DNA of 40,208 nucleotides from Clostridia bacterium. GTDB taxonomy: Bacteria; Bacillota; Clostridia; UBA1212. Below the pieces are notes generated by a model. It had not been told where the DNA came from. It made no database searches and was given only the letters and a program-made list of their open reading frames with translations. The stretch is taken from positions 1-40,208 of the forward strand of contig JAGAKK010000007.1 in NCBI GenBank assembly GCA_017625675.1, in the 5' to 3' direction. The stretch's first letter is position 1; the number at the start of each line of letters is the position of its first letter. The position numbers were made by a program, and so were the translations under genes. Below, piece by piece: positions 1 to 8,944 of the stretch.

Positions 1-15
1 AATTAAATGAAAAAA

Positions 16-522
16 TTAAAAATTAGTAACTTTACGAATGGTGGTAGCGCCTTTTTCAAGGGATACGCTTCCTGTACGGCATATCTCCAGAATGGTGTAC
101 TCTCTCATCAGGTTGATAAACTCGTCAAGGCGGTTGCTGTCACCTGTAAGCATTAAAACGATAGAGTCCTTTGAGTAGTTCATCGTCTTTGCCTCAAAAG
201 CATCTGCCGCCGCGCGGATGTCCTCTCTGCTGTCGCTGTCGTTTTGCATTTTGATAAGCATCAATTCGCAGCTTACGGAGTTCTTTTCGTCAAGCTCCTT
301 TATAGAGCAAACGTCCGGGAGCTTGTAAAGCTGGTTTACAAGCTGGTCCTTGTTATGCTCCTCGCCGTCAAATACCACGGTGATTCGTGAAAACTCGCTG
401 GACTCTGTCTCGCTTACCGTAAGAGCGCTGATATTAAATTGTCTTCTTCTGAACATACTTGTTACACGGTTAAGCACACCGAATTGGTTTTTTACAAGTA
501 CTGCAACTGTATATCTGTTCAT
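16..522 (-). CDS. ilvN: Acetolactate synthase small (regulatory) subunit
   Basis: This is the 168-residue regulatory subunit of acetohydroxyacid synthase, which binds valine and activates the IlvB catalytic subunit in the first common step of branched-chain amino acid synthesis. The N-terminus (MNRYTVAVLVKNQFGVLNRV) is a typical ACT domain, and a second ACT-like half follows. The length matches the family. The start at 522 is chosen over a further-upstream in-frame start because AAGGAG lies just upstream and the ATG overlaps the ilvB stop by one base (TAATG), which implies translational coupling. It is the last gene seen in the leftward operon; the operon may continue beyond the window edge toward ilvC or ilvD. 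Confidence 0.95.
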   Translation of the reverse strand: MNRYTVAVLVKNQFGVLNRVTSMFRRRQFNISALTVSETESSEFSRITVVFDGEEHNKDQLVNQLYKLPDVCSIKELDEKNSVSCELMLIKMQNDSDSREDIRAAADAFEAKTMNYSKDSIVLMLTGDSNRLDEFINLMREYTILEICRTGSVSLEKGATTIRKVTNF

Positions 523-2192
523 TATTGCTCTCCTTTCTTTACGATAATGTCGTCCATTGAGCCTCCGGGGGGAAGCATAGGGAGTACAAACTCGTCTTTG
601 TCTATTGCACAATCAATTACGTAGGGACCCTGATACTTAAAGGCTCTGCCAAGCGCTTCGTCAAGGGCGTCCACTGTTTCAACTCTTTCACCTTCAGCGC
701 CGAATGCCTTGGCAAGGGCGGTAAAATCCGTCTTTCTGTTCAGGACGGTGTTTGAGTAATGCTTCTCGTAGAAAAGCGTCTGCCACTGGCGTACCATTCC
801 CAGAACGCCGTTGTTCATAATAAGAATTACTACGGGCACGTTGTAGGTGGTGGCTGTGGCAAGCTCGTTAAGGCACATTCCGAAGCTTCCGTCTCCTGTG
901 ATAAGAACGCTGCGCTGTCCTGAACCGTAGGCCGCTCCGATAGCAGCGCCAAGACCGTAACCCATTGTGCCGAGGCCGCCGCTGGAGGCAAAGGTGCGGT
1001 TGCTCTTGAAGTTAAGGTGCTGCGCCGACCACATCTGGTGCTGTCCTACGTCCGTTGCTACCACAGTGCCTTTTTCAAGGTGCTTGTTTACTGTGCGGAT
1101 TGCATTTGCCGGGGTAAGTCCAGGGCGGTTGTCTGCGCCTGCAAGCTCTTTTTCTTTAAATTCTCCGATTTGCTTCTGCCAATCGGGTTGAGATTTTTTC
1201 TTGATAAGGGGAAGGAGCTTTTTCAAGGTCTCCTTTACGTCGCCTCTGAGCCCGTAATGGGACTCAATATTTTTCGACAACTCAGAGCCGTCAATATCAA
1301 TCTGAACGATCTTCGCTTTTCTGGCAAATTTCGCTCTGTTTCCCGTAACACGGTCGTTAAAACGTACGCCCAGAGAGATAATAACGTCTGCGTGGTGCAT
1401 TGCCATTGATGAGGCGTAGTGTCCGTGCATTCCCTGCATACCTAAGAATCTGGGGTGGTCTGTGGGAATTCCCGAAAGGCCCATCATTGAACAGCCTATA
1501 GGGGCGTCAATGGCTTCCGCCAAAGCAAGCATTTCCTCCTGAGCATTGCCGGCAATAGCGCCGCCTCCGAAATAAATATACGGTCTTTCGGCATTGTTAA
1601 TGCACTCTGCCGCCGCGTTGATGCGGATATCCTTCGCCGCAAATTTCTTTTCAGCCTCAACAGGTGCCTGAGGCTCGTATTCGCACATTGCAATCTGTAC
1701 GTCCTTGGGCACGTCCACCAATACGGGGCCGGGGCGGCCTGACTTGGCAAGCTTGTATGCCTCCCTTATGGTGTCTGCCAGCTGTTCTACGTTGCCCACA
1801 AAGAAATTGTGCTTTGTGATAGGCAAGGTGACACCGGTAATGTCAATCTCCTGAAAACTGTCAGTACCGATCTGTGTGGTGGGAACGTTTCCGCAGATTG
1901 CAACCATAGGGACAGAGTCAAGGTATGCCGTTGCAATACCCGTAACGAGATTGGTGGCGCCGGGGCCTGAGGTTGAAATAACTACGCCAACCTTGCCCGT
2001 GGACCTTGCATAGCCGTCTGCCGCATGAGCCGCGCCCTGTTCGTGGGCGGCCAATACGTGAGTGATTTCGTTCTGGTATTTGTAAAGAGAGTCGTATACG
2101 TTAAGTATCTGCCCTCCGGGGTAGCCGAAAACTACGTCACTTCCTTGTTCGATTAAAGTTTTGACAATAATGTCTGATCCTGATAACAACAT
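522..2192 (-). CDS. ilvB: Acetolactate synthase large (catalytic) subunit
   Basis: This 556-residue thiamine-diphosphate enzyme condenses two pyruvates to acetolactate, or pyruvate with 2-ketobutyrate to acetohydroxybutyrate. The catalytic glutamate is E51 in the AAHEQGAAHAADGYA motif. The TPP/Mg motif runs from GDG at 433-435 to NN at 460-461. A FAD-binding central region and the PGPVLVDVPKDVQ segment are also present. The length is normal for the family. A GAGG ribosome site precedes the ATG. It sits 31 bases after leuB and is coupled to ilvN. It supplies both the Ile branch (from IlvA) and the Val/Leu branch (feeding LeuA). Confidence 0.97.
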   Translation of the reverse strand: MLLSGSDIIVKTLIEQGSDVVFGYPGGQILNVYDSLYKYQNEITHVLAAHEQGAAHAADGYARSTGKVGVVISTSGPGATNLVTGIATAYLDSVPMVAICGNVPTTQIGTDSFQEIDITGVTLPITKHNFFVGNVEQLADTIREAYKLAKSGRPGPVLVDVPKDVQIAMCEYEPQAPVEAEKKFAAKDIRINAAAECINNAERPYIYFGGGAIAGNAQEEMLALAEAIDAPIGCSMMGLSGIPTDHPRFLGMQGMHGHYASSMAMHHADVIISLGVRFNDRVTGNRAKFARKAKIVQIDIDGSELSKNIESHYGLRGDVKETLKKLLPLIKKKSQPDWQKQIGEFKEKELAGADNRPGLTPANAIRTVNKHLEKGTVVATDVGQHQMWSAQHLNFKSNRTFASSGGLGTMGYGLGAAIGAAYGSGQRSVLITGDGSFGMCLNELATATTYNVPVVILIMNNGVLGMVRQWQTLFYEKHYSNTVLNRKTDFTALAKAFGAEGERVETVDALDEALGRAFKYQGPYVIDCAIDKDEFVLPMLPPGGSMDDIIVKKGEQ

Positions 2193-2223
2193 AATTTTTT
2201 CCTCTTTTTGTAGTTTTGAAAGT

Positions 2224-3309
2224 TTACACTATATTATCAACGATTAAGCGGCCCATTTCCTTGCAGCCCACTTTTTTGAAGGAAACCGCCTCCGGGGGCA
2301 TAATGTCCGCGGTGCGATATCCTTGGTCGAGAACCTTTGACACCGCATTTTCAATGGCGTCTGCCTCTGCGACCATATCAAAGCTGTAGCGAAGCATCAT
2401 TGCCGCAGAAAGTATTGTGCCGATGGGGTTTGCCAGATCTTTTCCGGCAATGTCAGGGGCTGAGCCGTGGATAGGCTCGTAAAGTCCGCAGGAGGTGTTT
2501 CCAAGGCTTGATGAAGGTATCATTCCGATAGAGCCCGTTATCATTGAGGCCTCGTCGGAAAGGATGTCTCCGAACATATTTTCCGTTACGATAACGTCAA
2601 ACTGTGCAGGGTTCTTCACAATCTGCATTGCGCAGTTGTCCACCAGCATATCGGAGAGCTCAACCTCGGGATATTCCTCTGCGAGACGGTGCATTACCGA
2701 CTTCCAGAGTCTGCTGGAATCAAGGACGTTGCTCTTTTCTACGGAGCAGAGCTTCTTGTTTCGCTTCATTGCCGTCTCAAAGCCTATGCGGCCGATTCTC
2801 TCAATTTCGCTTTCAGAGTAAACCAACACGTCCACAGCTTGCTTTTCGCCGCTTTCAAGGGCTTCGGTTTTGTGCTCTCCGAAATAAATTCCTCCGATAA
2901 GCTCTCTTACGATAATGAAGTCAATGCCCTTGGCAACTATCTCAGGCTTCAAGGGTGAGGCTTCGGAAAGCTGAGGCCATATCTTCGCCGGTCGGTTGTT
3001 GCTGTAAACTCCCATACCAGCCCGAAGTCTCAGAAGGCCTTTTTCGGGGCGAAGATGGCCGGGAACTCCGTTCCACTTTTCGCCGCCTACAGCGCCTAAA
3101 AGTACGCTGTCCGAAGCGATACATTTGTCAAGCATCTCCCGGGGCAGAGGGTCTCCGTATTTATCAATGGCAACGCCTCCCATATCCACGTCGGTATAAG
3201 AAAACTCGTGACCGTAAAGCTCTGCTACCTTATTAAGTACGTCAAGGGCCTGCCCTACGATCTCAGGGCCAATGCCGTCCCCTCGTATTACTGCAATATT
3301 TTTTTTCAT
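2224..3309 (-). CDS. leuB: 3-isopropylmalate dehydrogenase
   Basis: This 361-residue NAD-dependent decarboxylating dehydrogenase converts 3-isopropylmalate to 2-ketoisocaproate in leucine synthesis. Substrate-binding arginines are visible at R94, R96 (GLLRLRAGMGVYSNNRPA), R106 and R135. The catalytic Tyr/Lys pair fits Y142 and K192. Metal-binding aspartates are in VDNCAMQ (D224) and in NMFGDILSDEAS (D248, D252). The NAD loop is EPIHGSAPDIAGK near 278-290. GGAGG precedes the ATG. It lies 18 bases after leuD in the leucine operon. Identification is secure from motifs and context. Confidence 0.97.
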   Translation of the reverse strand: MKKNIAVIRGDGIGPEIVGQALDVLNKVAELYGHEFSYTDVDMGGVAIDKYGDPLPREMLDKCIASDSVLLGAVGGEKWNGVPGHLRPEKGLLRLRAGMGVYSNNRPAKIWPQLSEASPLKPEIVAKGIDFIIVRELIGGIYFGEHKTEALESGEKQAVDVLVYSESEIERIGRIGFETAMKRNKKLCSVEKSNVLDSSRLWKSVMHRLAEEYPEVELSDMLVDNCAMQIVKNPAQFDVIVTENMFGDILSDEASMITGSIGMIPSSSLGNTSCGLYEPIHGSAPDIAGKDLANPIGTILSAAMMLRYSFDMVAEADAIENAVSKVLDQGYRTADIMPPEAVSFKKVGCKEMGRLIVDNIV

Positions 3310-3327
3310 ATTTCCCTGGTCCTCCTT

Positions 3328-3816
3328 TCAATCATTATCCTTAAGAGAAGCCAGAAGTCCGCCCTTTTCGATAATGTTCTGAATGAAAGGCGGGAAAGCC
3401 TGGGACTTGTAGGTTTTTCCTGTGGTATTGTCGGTGATTATTCCCGTGTCAAAGTCCACCGTTACGTCATCTCCTGCGTTGATTTCCTCTGCCGCCTCGG
3501 GACATTCCAATATAGGAAGTCCTATGTTTATGGCATTACGATAGAAAATCCTTGCAAAGCTCTTGGCAATAACACAGCCTGTGCCGCAGGTCTTTATTAC
3601 CAACGGCGCGTGCTCACGGGAGGAGCCGCAACCGAAGTTCCAGCCTGCAACTATAACGTCCCCTTGCTGAACCTTTTTTACAAATTCTTTGTCAATATCC
3701 TCCATACAGTGAAGCGCCAGCTCCGCCGCATTGGGGGTGTTGAGATAACGGGCAGGAATAATTACGTCCGTGTCTACATTATCGGCATATTTAAAAACGT
3801 GACCTGTAGTTTTCAT
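3328..3816 (-). CDS. leuD: 3-isopropylmalate dehydratase small subunit
   Basis: This 162-residue swivel-domain subunit partners LeuC to isomerise 2- to 3-isopropylmalate. The hallmark loop GCGSSREHA is at residues 62-70. The N-terminus [20 protein letters not shown] is typical of the short archaeal/clostridial LeuD form rather than the ~200-residue enterobacterial form, and this matches the short LeuC next to it. It lies 14 bases after leuC and 18 before leuB. The homoaconitase-like family members have similar sequence, but the leucine-operon context decides the call. Confidence 0.96.
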   Translation of the reverse strand: MKTTGHVFKYADNVDTDVIIPARYLNTPNAAELALHCMEDIDKEFVKKVQQGDVIVAGWNFGCGSSREHAPLVIKTCGTGCVIAKSFARIFYRNAINIGLPILECPEAAEEINAGDDVTVDFDTGIITDNTTGKTYKSQAFPPFIQNIIEKGGLLASLKDND

Positions 3817-3830
3817 AACGTGATCCTCCC

Positions 3831-5087
3831 TTATTCCTTGTACTCTGTGATATATCCTGTAAGAGCGCTGGCGGCTGCGGTGGCAGGGGAGGCAAGGTAT
3901 ACCTCGCTGTCAACGTGTCCCATTCGTCCTACAAAATTTCTGTTGGTAGTGGCAATACATTTTTCCCCTGCGGCAAGGATACCCATATATCCTCCAAGGC
4001 AAGGTCCGCAGGTAGGTGTGGACACCACGGCGCCTGCATCAATAAAGGCTGTAACGTAGCCCTTTTCGGAGCACTCTCTCATTATACTCATTGTGGCAGG
4101 GATAATTATGCAACGCACTCCGTCAGCCACTTTTTTGCCTTTCAGAATCTTGTATGCAGTTTCCATATCCTCCATACGGCCGTTGGTACAGCTTCCGATT
4201 ACCACCTGATCCACCTTCACCTGGGAAAGCTCAGAGGCCTTTCTCGTGTTCTCGGGAAGGTGAGGACAGCTGACTGTAGGCGTAATAGCGGAAAGGTTAA
4301 TATCAATCACTTTTTCGTACTCCGCATCGCTGTCTGCCTCGTAAACCACGGGGGTGCGCTCGCAACGTCCGGTCATATATTCAACCGTCTTTTCGTCAAC
4401 GGGGAAGATTCCGTTCTTCGCGCCTGCTTCAATTGCCATATTGCAGATGCAAAGGCGGTCGTCCATTGAAAGGGTCTTAACGCCGTCCCCTGCAAATTCC
4501 ATGCTTTTATAAAGAGCGCCGTCAACACCTATCATACCGATAATGGTGAGGATAACGTCTTTTCCGCTGCAGTTTCCGGGGAGCTTGCCGGTAAGGTTAA
4601 ATTTAATAGCGGAGGGAACTTTGAACCATGCTGTGCCCGTGGCCATACCTGCCGCCATATCAGTACTGCCAACGCCTGTGGAGAAGGCTCCCAATGCGCC
4701 GTAGGTACATGTGTGGCTGTCTGCTCCGATAATGCAATCTCCCGCAGTTACAACGCCTTGCTCAGGAAGGAGAGCGTGTTCAATACCCATTTTTCCCACG
4801 TCGTAAAAATGGCTTATGCAATGGTTACAGGAAAATTCCCTGCACTGCTTTGACTGCTCTGCAGCTTTGATGTCCTTGTTGGGGACGAAGTGGTCAAGGA
4901 CGATTGCGATTCTGTCCTTGTCAAAGACACTGTCAAAGCCGGCTTTGTTAAACTCGTTGACGGCAACGGGGGTGGTGATGTCATTACCGAGGACGATATC
5001 AAGCTTTGCGCTGATAAGCTGTCCGGGAACGACCTTGTCAAGTCCTGCCTTGGCCGCCAGAATTTTCTGTGTCATAGTCATACCCAT
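3831..5087 (-). CDS. leuC: 3-isopropylmalate dehydratase large subunit
   Basis: This is a 418-residue aconitase-family catalytic subunit, the clostridial/archaeal short type. The [4Fe-4S] ligands are C300 (VIGSCTNGR) and C360/C363 ([10 protein letters not shown]). Other family motifs are DHFVPNKD near 65-72 and [13 protein letters not shown] near 121-133. The start at 5087 is supported by AAGGAG ten bases upstream. Two further in-frame ATGs (residues 3 and 5) exist, so the exact N-terminus may be a few residues shorter. The ribosome site overlaps the leuA stop codon, suggesting coupled translation. Confidence 0.96.
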   Translation of the reverse strand: MGMTMTQKILAAKAGLDKVVPGQLISAKLDIVLGNDITTPVAVNEFNKAGFDSVFDKDRIAIVLDHFVPNKDIKAAEQSKQCREFSCNHCISHFYDVGKMGIEHALLPEQGVVTAGDCIIGADSHTCTYGALGAFSTGVGSTDMAAGMATGTAWFKVPSAIKFNLTGKLPGNCSGKDVILTIIGMIGVDGALYKSMEFAGDGVKTLSMDDRLCICNMAIEAGAKNGIFPVDEKTVEYMTGRCERTPVVYEADSDAEYEKVIDINLSAITPTVSCPHLPENTRKASELSQVKVDQVVIGSCTNGRMEDMETAYKILKGKKVADGVRCIIIPATMSIMRECSEKGYVTAFIDAGAVVSTPTCGPCLGGYMGILAAGEKCIATTNRNFVGRMGHVDSEVYLASPATAAASALTGYITEYKE

Positions 5088-5102
5088 AATAATTTCGCTC
5101 CT

Positions 5103-6764
5103 TTACTTCATATTGTTGTAGGCGCTGAGAAGAGCCTCTGCACCTGCGCGGATAATATCGGTGTTGGTTCCTGCGCCCCAGCTCATATTGCCGTGCTTGT
5201 CTTTAAGTCCTATGTAGGCCGCCGCCACACTGCCTGAGCCCTGCTCCTGCATACTGTGCTCGGAGTAAACCTGGAGAGTGTATTCCGCTCCTGTATATTC
5301 CCTTAAAGCATTACTTACCGCATCAAGAGAACCGTTACCCATTGCCCTTACGGTCTTTTCTTTTCCGTCACGGGTGAAAACTATCTCCGTTTCTACGCCG
5401 CTTCCCTTGCGGAAAAAGTGAATGTCCGAAATGGCCAGCGCAGAGGAGTGGAGAAAATAGCGGTTTTTGAATATTTCCAGAACCTCTGCGGGCTTCAGCT
5501 CCTTGTGCTCGCGGTCTGAAATACCCTTGCATACGTAGCTGAATTCCTCGCGCATAGCTGCCGGCAACACGTAGCCGTAGGTGTGCTCCAGAATGTAGCC
5601 GATACCGCCCTTGCCGCTCTGGGAATTAACGCGGATAACGTCTGCATCGTAGGTGCGGCTGATGTCGTGGGGGTCGATGGGAATGTAGGGCACGGACCAT
5701 TGACGGAGTTCGTTCTCCTCTCTGTATTTCATTCCCTTGGCAATTGCGTCCTGGTGGCTGCCTGAGAAAGCTGCAAACACCAATGCTCCTGCGTAGGGTG
5801 AACGGTCGTAAACCTTCATTCTGGTGCATCTTTCGTATATCTCCGTAAGCTTCGGCAGATTTGAAAGATCCAGCTTGGGGTCAATGCCGTGGGAGTACAT
5901 GTTCATTGCCAAAGTGATAATATCAACGTTTCCTGTGCGTTCACCGTTTCCGAAAAGAGTACCTTCCACTCGCTGAGCGCCTGCAAGAAGGGCAAGCTCT
6001 GTATCTGCAACACCCGTTCCTCTGTCGTTGTGAGGGTGAAGTGAAAGGGTAACGTACTCTCTGTACTTGAGATTTTCGCTCATATATTCAACCTGACTTG
6101 CGTACACGTGGGGAAGACTCATCTCCACGGTAACGGGAAGATTGATAATTACGTTATTGTCGGGGGAAGGCTCCAGCACGTCAAGGACTGCGTTGCACAC
6201 TTCCAATGCGTATTCAGGCTCCGTTCCCGTAAAGCTTTCGGGGGAGTATTCAAAGCGGAAGTTTCCCTCGTACTCACTTGCCAGCTTCTTTACAAGCTTT
6301 GCGCCCTCAACGGCAATTTCCTTGATCTCTTCCTTGGACTTTTTAAACACCTGCTCTCTCTGGGCAACACTCACCGAATTATAAAAGTGAATAATGGCGC
6401 CGGGCGCTCCCTTGCAGGCCTCGAAGGTCTTTCTGATAATATGCTCGCGGCACTGGGTCAGAACCTGCACCGTAACGTACTCAGGTATCATATCGTTGTC
6501 AATAAGGTGGCGGAGAAATTCATATTCCGTCTCGGAAGCGGCAGGGAAGCCAACTTCAATTTCCTTAAAGCCCACCTTCAGGAGCATCTTGTAAAATTCA
6601 AGTTTCTCTTCAAGGCTCATAGGGATAACGAGGCTCTGGTTTCCGTCTCGCATATCTACACTGCACCACACGGGCGCTTTCTCGATGTGGTCCTTGGTAA
6701 CCCATTTATTGTAATTCCCCGGAGGTGGGTAATAACCTATTTTGTACTTGCTTGCATCCATCAT
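5103..6764 (-). CDS. leuA: 2-isopropylmalate synthase
   Basis: This 553-residue enzyme condenses acetyl-CoA with 2-ketoisovalerate, the committed step to leucine. The N-terminal TIM barrel carries the metal-binding DMRDGNQ at 37-43 and the HPH pair (H243, H245) in LSLHPHNDRGTG. The C-terminal portion, from about 430, is the LeuA allosteric/dimerisation domain where leucine feedback acts in this family. The length and N-terminus match the actinobacterial/yeast-like form rather than the ~510-residue enterobacterial form. AAAGGAG lies 9 bases before the first of two adjacent ATGs, favouring 6764. It precedes leuC. Confidence 0.96.
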   Translation of the reverse strand: MMDASKYKIGYYPPPGNYNKWVTKDHIEKAPVWCSVDMRDGNQSLVIPMSLEEKLEFYKMLLKVGFKEIEVGFPAASETEYEFLRHLIDNDMIPEYVTVQVLTQCREHIIRKTFEACKGAPGAIIHFYNSVSVAQREQVFKKSKEEIKEIAVEGAKLVKKLASEYEGNFRFEYSPESFTGTEPEYALEVCNAVLDVLEPSPDNNVIINLPVTVEMSLPHVYASQVEYMSENLKYREYVTLSLHPHNDRGTGVADTELALLAGAQRVEGTLFGNGERTGNVDIITLAMNMYSHGIDPKLDLSNLPKLTEIYERCTRMKVYDRSPYAGALVFAAFSGSHQDAIAKGMKYREENELRQWSVPYIPIDPHDISRTYDADVIRVNSQSGKGGIGYILEHTYGYVLPAAMREEFSYVCKGISDREHKELKPAEVLEIFKNRYFLHSSALAISDIHFFRKGSGVETEIVFTRDGKEKTVRAMGNGSLDAVSNALREYTGAEYTLQVYSEHSMQEQGSGSVAAAYIGLKDKHGNMSWGAGTNTDIIRAGAEALLSAYNNMK

Positions 6765-6794
6765 GCCGCAACTCTCCTTTCTACTATTAATATA

Positions 6795-7169
6795 TTATAC
6801 CTCAGCAACCGCATCTATTTCAACTAGTACATTTTTGGGAAGCTCCCTTACCGCCACGCAGGATCTTGCAGGCTTTTCAGTGAAATATTTTGCGTATACA
6901 CCGTTAAATGCCGCAAAGTCTTCCATATTGCGAAGAAAACAAACCGTTTTTACAACTTTTTCCGGGGAGGAGCCCGCCGCTTTCAGCACTTCGGAAAGAT
7001 TTTTGCACACCTGCTCCGTCTGTTCCTCAATGGTTTTTGCCTCTACGTTTCCTGTGGCAGGGTCAATGGCAATCTGTCCTGACGTAAAAACCAATCCTCC
7101 GCACACGATTGCCTGTGAATAAGGGCCGATAGCCGCCGGCGCTTTTTCCGTATGTATTTTATTACTCAT
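6795..7169 (-). CDS. ridA: RidA-family 2-iminobutanoate/2-iminopropanoate deaminase
   Basis: This 124-residue protein of the RidA (YjgF/YER057c/UK114) family hydrolyses the reactive enamine/imine released by PLP-dependent threonine or serine dehydratases. The conserved substrate-binding arginine is R102 (KPARSCVAV) and the conserved glutamate is E117 (VLVEIDAVA). The N-terminal APAAIGPYSQA signature is present. It sits directly downstream of ilvA, whose product is exactly the intermediate RidA clears, so the genomic pairing supports the function. The length is typical. Confidence 0.95.
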   Translation of the reverse strand: MSNKIHTEKAPAAIGPYSQAIVCGGLVFTSGQIAIDPATGNVEAKTIEEQTEQVCKNLSEVLKAAGSSPEKVVKTVCFLRNMEDFAAFNGVYAKYFTEKPARSCVAVRELPKNVLVEIDAVAEV

Positions 7170-7198
7170 AATTTGTCACCTCGTAAATTAATATATTG

Positions 7199-8395
7199 TT
7201 AATGTACTATTTTAAATCCTTCTTTTTTAAGAGCCTCGGTAATAAGCTTCACGTGCTCGTAGTCACGGGTTTCCATCTGAATTCTCAGGTAACAGCCGTT
7301 AACGCTTGCAGTAGAGCCGTCCTTTTCGTGATGGACTCCGGTAACATTGCCGCCAAGGTCTGCAATGATGCGGGACACGTCCTTTAATTGTCCGGGCTTG
7401 TCGATAAGCTCAATAAGCAGGGTGGTGGAGCGACCTGACTTCATAAGACCTCTTTCGATTACTCTTGAAAGGCTTGTAACGTCAATATTACCGCCTGACA
7501 CAACGCTTACCACTTTTTTGCCGTTAATGGGGAACTTGTTAAACATTGCCGCCGCAACCGAAACTGCGCCTGCTCCCTCTGCTATCATTTTTTGCTTCTC
7601 GATAAGGGCAAGTATCGCAGAGGATATTTCGTCATCACTTACAAGGGCAATATCGTCTACGTACTTTTGCACCAAATCAAAGGTGTTTTCTCCCGGCTGC
7701 TTCACGGCAATACCGTCTGCAATAGTTGACACAGACTCAAGTCCCTCGACTTTTCCGTCTTTTACGGCGTTAAACATACTCGGCGCTCCTGTCGCCTGCA
7801 CACCGTAAACCTTTATGGATGGCCTTATTGCCTTAACGGTGTAGGCAATGCCCGAGATAAGGCCGCCTCCTCCGATGGGAACGATAATTGCGTCAATATC
7901 GTCAAGGCTGTTCATTATTTCAAGCGCCACCGTGCCTTGCCCGGCAATGACGTTTTCATCGTCAAAGGGGTGTACGAAGGTGTATCCCTTGCTGTCCCGA
8001 AGTTCCAATGCTTTTTTGTAGGCGTCGTCATAACAGCCTTTAACAAGGCAAACGTCTGCGCCGTAGCCCTTTGTGGCCTCAACTTTTGAGATAGGGGCGC
8101 TGTCCGGCAAGCATATCAGGGACTTTATACCGTATTTTGATGCCGCAAGGGCAACTCCCTGAGCGTGGTTTCCGGCGGAACAGGCGATAACGCCTCGCTT
8201 TTTTTCTTCCTCGGACAGCATTGCGATCTTGTAGCCTGCGCCTCTTACCTTAAATGAGCCTGTGTTCTGAAGATTCTCAGGCTTAAGGTACAGGTCGCAA
8301 TGGGGCGCAATGCCTGCGGTTTTCACTACGGCGGTTTCTCTTATGACGTCTCTCAATACAACTGAGGCGTCAAAGACTTTGTCAAGTGTCAGCAT
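7199..8395 (-). CDS. ilvA: Threonine ammonia-lyase (threonine deaminase)
   Basis: This 398-residue PLP enzyme converts threonine to 2-ketobutyrate, the entry to isoleucine. The Schiff-base lysine is K49 in NTGSFKVRGA. The phosphate-binding glycine loop is GGGGL at 175-179. A single C-terminal ACT domain (about 325-398) marks the medium-length form; the larger E. coli biosynthetic enzyme carries two regulatory repeats. The AGGAGG ribosome site is at 8401-8407. It is the first gene after the T-box leader and is followed 29 bases on by ridA. A catabolic TdcB role is less likely given the ilv-leu operon. Confidence 0.95.
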   Translation of the reverse strand: MLTLDKVFDASVVLRDVIRETAVVKTAGIAPHCDLYLKPENLQNTGSFKVRGAGYKIAMLSEEEKKRGVIACSAGNHAQGVALAASKYGIKSLICLPDSAPISKVEATKGYGADVCLVKGCYDDAYKKALELRDSKGYTFVHPFDDENVIAGQGTVALEIMNSLDDIDAIIVPIGGGGLISGIAYTVKAIRPSIKVYGVQATGAPSMFNAVKDGKVEGLESVSTIADGIAVKQPGENTFDLVQKYVDDIALVSDDEISSAILALIEKQKMIAEGAGAVSVAAAMFNKFPINGKKVVSVVSGGNIDVTSLSRVIERGLMKSGRSTTLLIELIDKPGQLKDVSRIIADLGGNVTGVHHEKDGSTASVNGCYLRIQMETRDYEHVKLITEALKKEGFKIVH

Positions 8396-8430
8396 ATTTT
8401 TACCTCCTCTGTCTTTTCAAGACGGGTAAC

Positions 8431-8476
8431 AAAACAAAAAGCACCCATCTCAAAGTTTTTGCTTTGAGACGGGTGC
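8431..8476 (-). terminator. T-box leader transcription terminator
   Basis: On the minus strand, GCACCCGTCTCAAAG pairs with CTTTGAGATGGGTGC (one wobble-type mismatch) across a short CAAAA loop and runs into TTTTTGTTTT. This is a rho-independent terminator placed 35 bases before the ilvA start. Its upstream arm contains CGTCTC, which can alternatively pair with the T-box antiterminator (GAG and GCG around the T-box bulge). The two structures are therefore mutually exclusive. Confidence 0.9.
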
Positions 8477-8533
8477 TGTCAATTCAACACTCGCGGTACC
8501 ACTCAAATTGCGGATACAACAAATCCGCCACCT

Positions 8534-8713
8534 CTTCGAAGTCTGTCAACTTCTATGCACTGACGTAGCATTCACGGGAAGCGTCTACTCAGGTAAGACC
8601 CTTTGGGACTTCCGACTCGGAAGGGATAGGAAATTTCTACTTCATTTTACCGGGATCGCACCACCCCCGACTCTCTGGGAAAACCGTCCGTAGATTCCGT
8701 CTTCGTCACAGTC
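8534..8713 (-). repeat. Second (downstream) T-box Stem I unit, candidate Ile specifier
   Basis: This is the copy adjoining the T-box antiterminator. The distal element is AGAGAGTCGGG then GGTGGTGCGAT then CCCGG. The candidate specifier is ATC at 8625-8627, immediately before CCTTCCGAG. Isoleucine is appropriate because ilvA is the first downstream gene. The 3' half carries the same CCCGTG...GCATAGA block as the upstream copy and leads into GGTGGCGGATTTG and the T-box core. Confidence 0.75.
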
Positions 8714-8722
8714 TTTAAAAAG

Positions 8723-8896
8723 TTTCGAAGTCAATCAACCTCTATGCATTTACGCAGCATACACGGGACACTCTACACACTTTCGCTTCAAGCCTCCGGC
8801 TCGGAAGGGAGAGACCTCGGATATACGTCATGCCGGCTCACACCAACCGCCGGTTCTCTGCAATGACTTTCTCCGTGACCATTCTTCGTCACAGCC
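8723..8896 (-). repeat. First (upstream) T-box Stem I unit, candidate Leu specifier
   Basis: This unit shares several blocks with the downstream unit at 8534-8713: CTGTGACGAAGA at the start, CCCTTCCGAG in the middle, and TCCCGTG...GCATAGA.GTTGA..GACTTCGAA at the end. Its apical stem folds well: GTCAT pairs with ATGAC and CCGGC with GCCGG around the GGTTGGTGTGA loop. The candidate specifier is CTC at 8809-8811; an ATC in TATATCC nearby is an alternative. The unit lacks any GGTACCGCG-like antiterminator. Confidence 0.75.
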
Positions 8897-8915
8897 ATTA
8901 TCTGTTACGAAAATC

Positions 8916-8944
8916 AATATAGCACTTGTTTTTTTTCGTGTCAA
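8916..8944 (-). promoter_or_regulatory. Sigma-A type promoter of the ilvA-leu-ilvBN operon
   Basis: On the minus strand TTGACA (8939-8944) and TATATT (8916-8921) are separated by 17 bases, near-consensus -35 and -10 boxes. Transcription would begin at about 8909, just upstream of the first T-box Stem I unit. An A-rich stretch lies upstream of the -35. Confidence 0.85.

Larger units (their letters stand above)
8431..8909 (-). promoter_or_regulatory. T-box riboswitch leader with duplicated Stem I (ilv-leu operon)
   Basis: On the minus strand the leader contains the canonical T-box core (GAGTGGTACCGCG, 8492-8504) followed by a terminator, so transcription of ilvA onward should depend on uncharged tRNA. 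The upstream part holds two related ~175-180-base units, 8723-8896 (transcribed first) and 8534-8713. Each has the distal Stem I motif (AGAGAA...GGTTGGTGTGA, or AGAGAG...GGTGGTGCGAT) and the CTTCCGAG K-turn-like segment. Aligned at that segment, the position before CCTTCCGAG reads CTC (8809-8811) in the first unit and ATC (8625-8627) in the second. These fit Leu and Ile specifiers, as expected for this operon. No antiterminator follows the first unit. The specifier assignment is an inference from alignment. Confidence 0.9.

Noticed and set aside
3208..4059. Long open frame on the plus strand opposite leuB and leuD
   Set aside because: It lies antisense to well-supported leucine genes, has no ribosome site and no recognisable motif; it is a shadow frame.
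6108..6827. Long open frame on the plus strand opposite leuA
   Set aside because: Antisense to a gene with clear catalytic motifs and no independent support.
8714..8722. A second antiterminator/terminator after the first T-box Stem I unit
   Set aside because: I looked for a GGTACCGCG-like core and a hairpin with T-run between the units; only CTTTTTAAAG is there.
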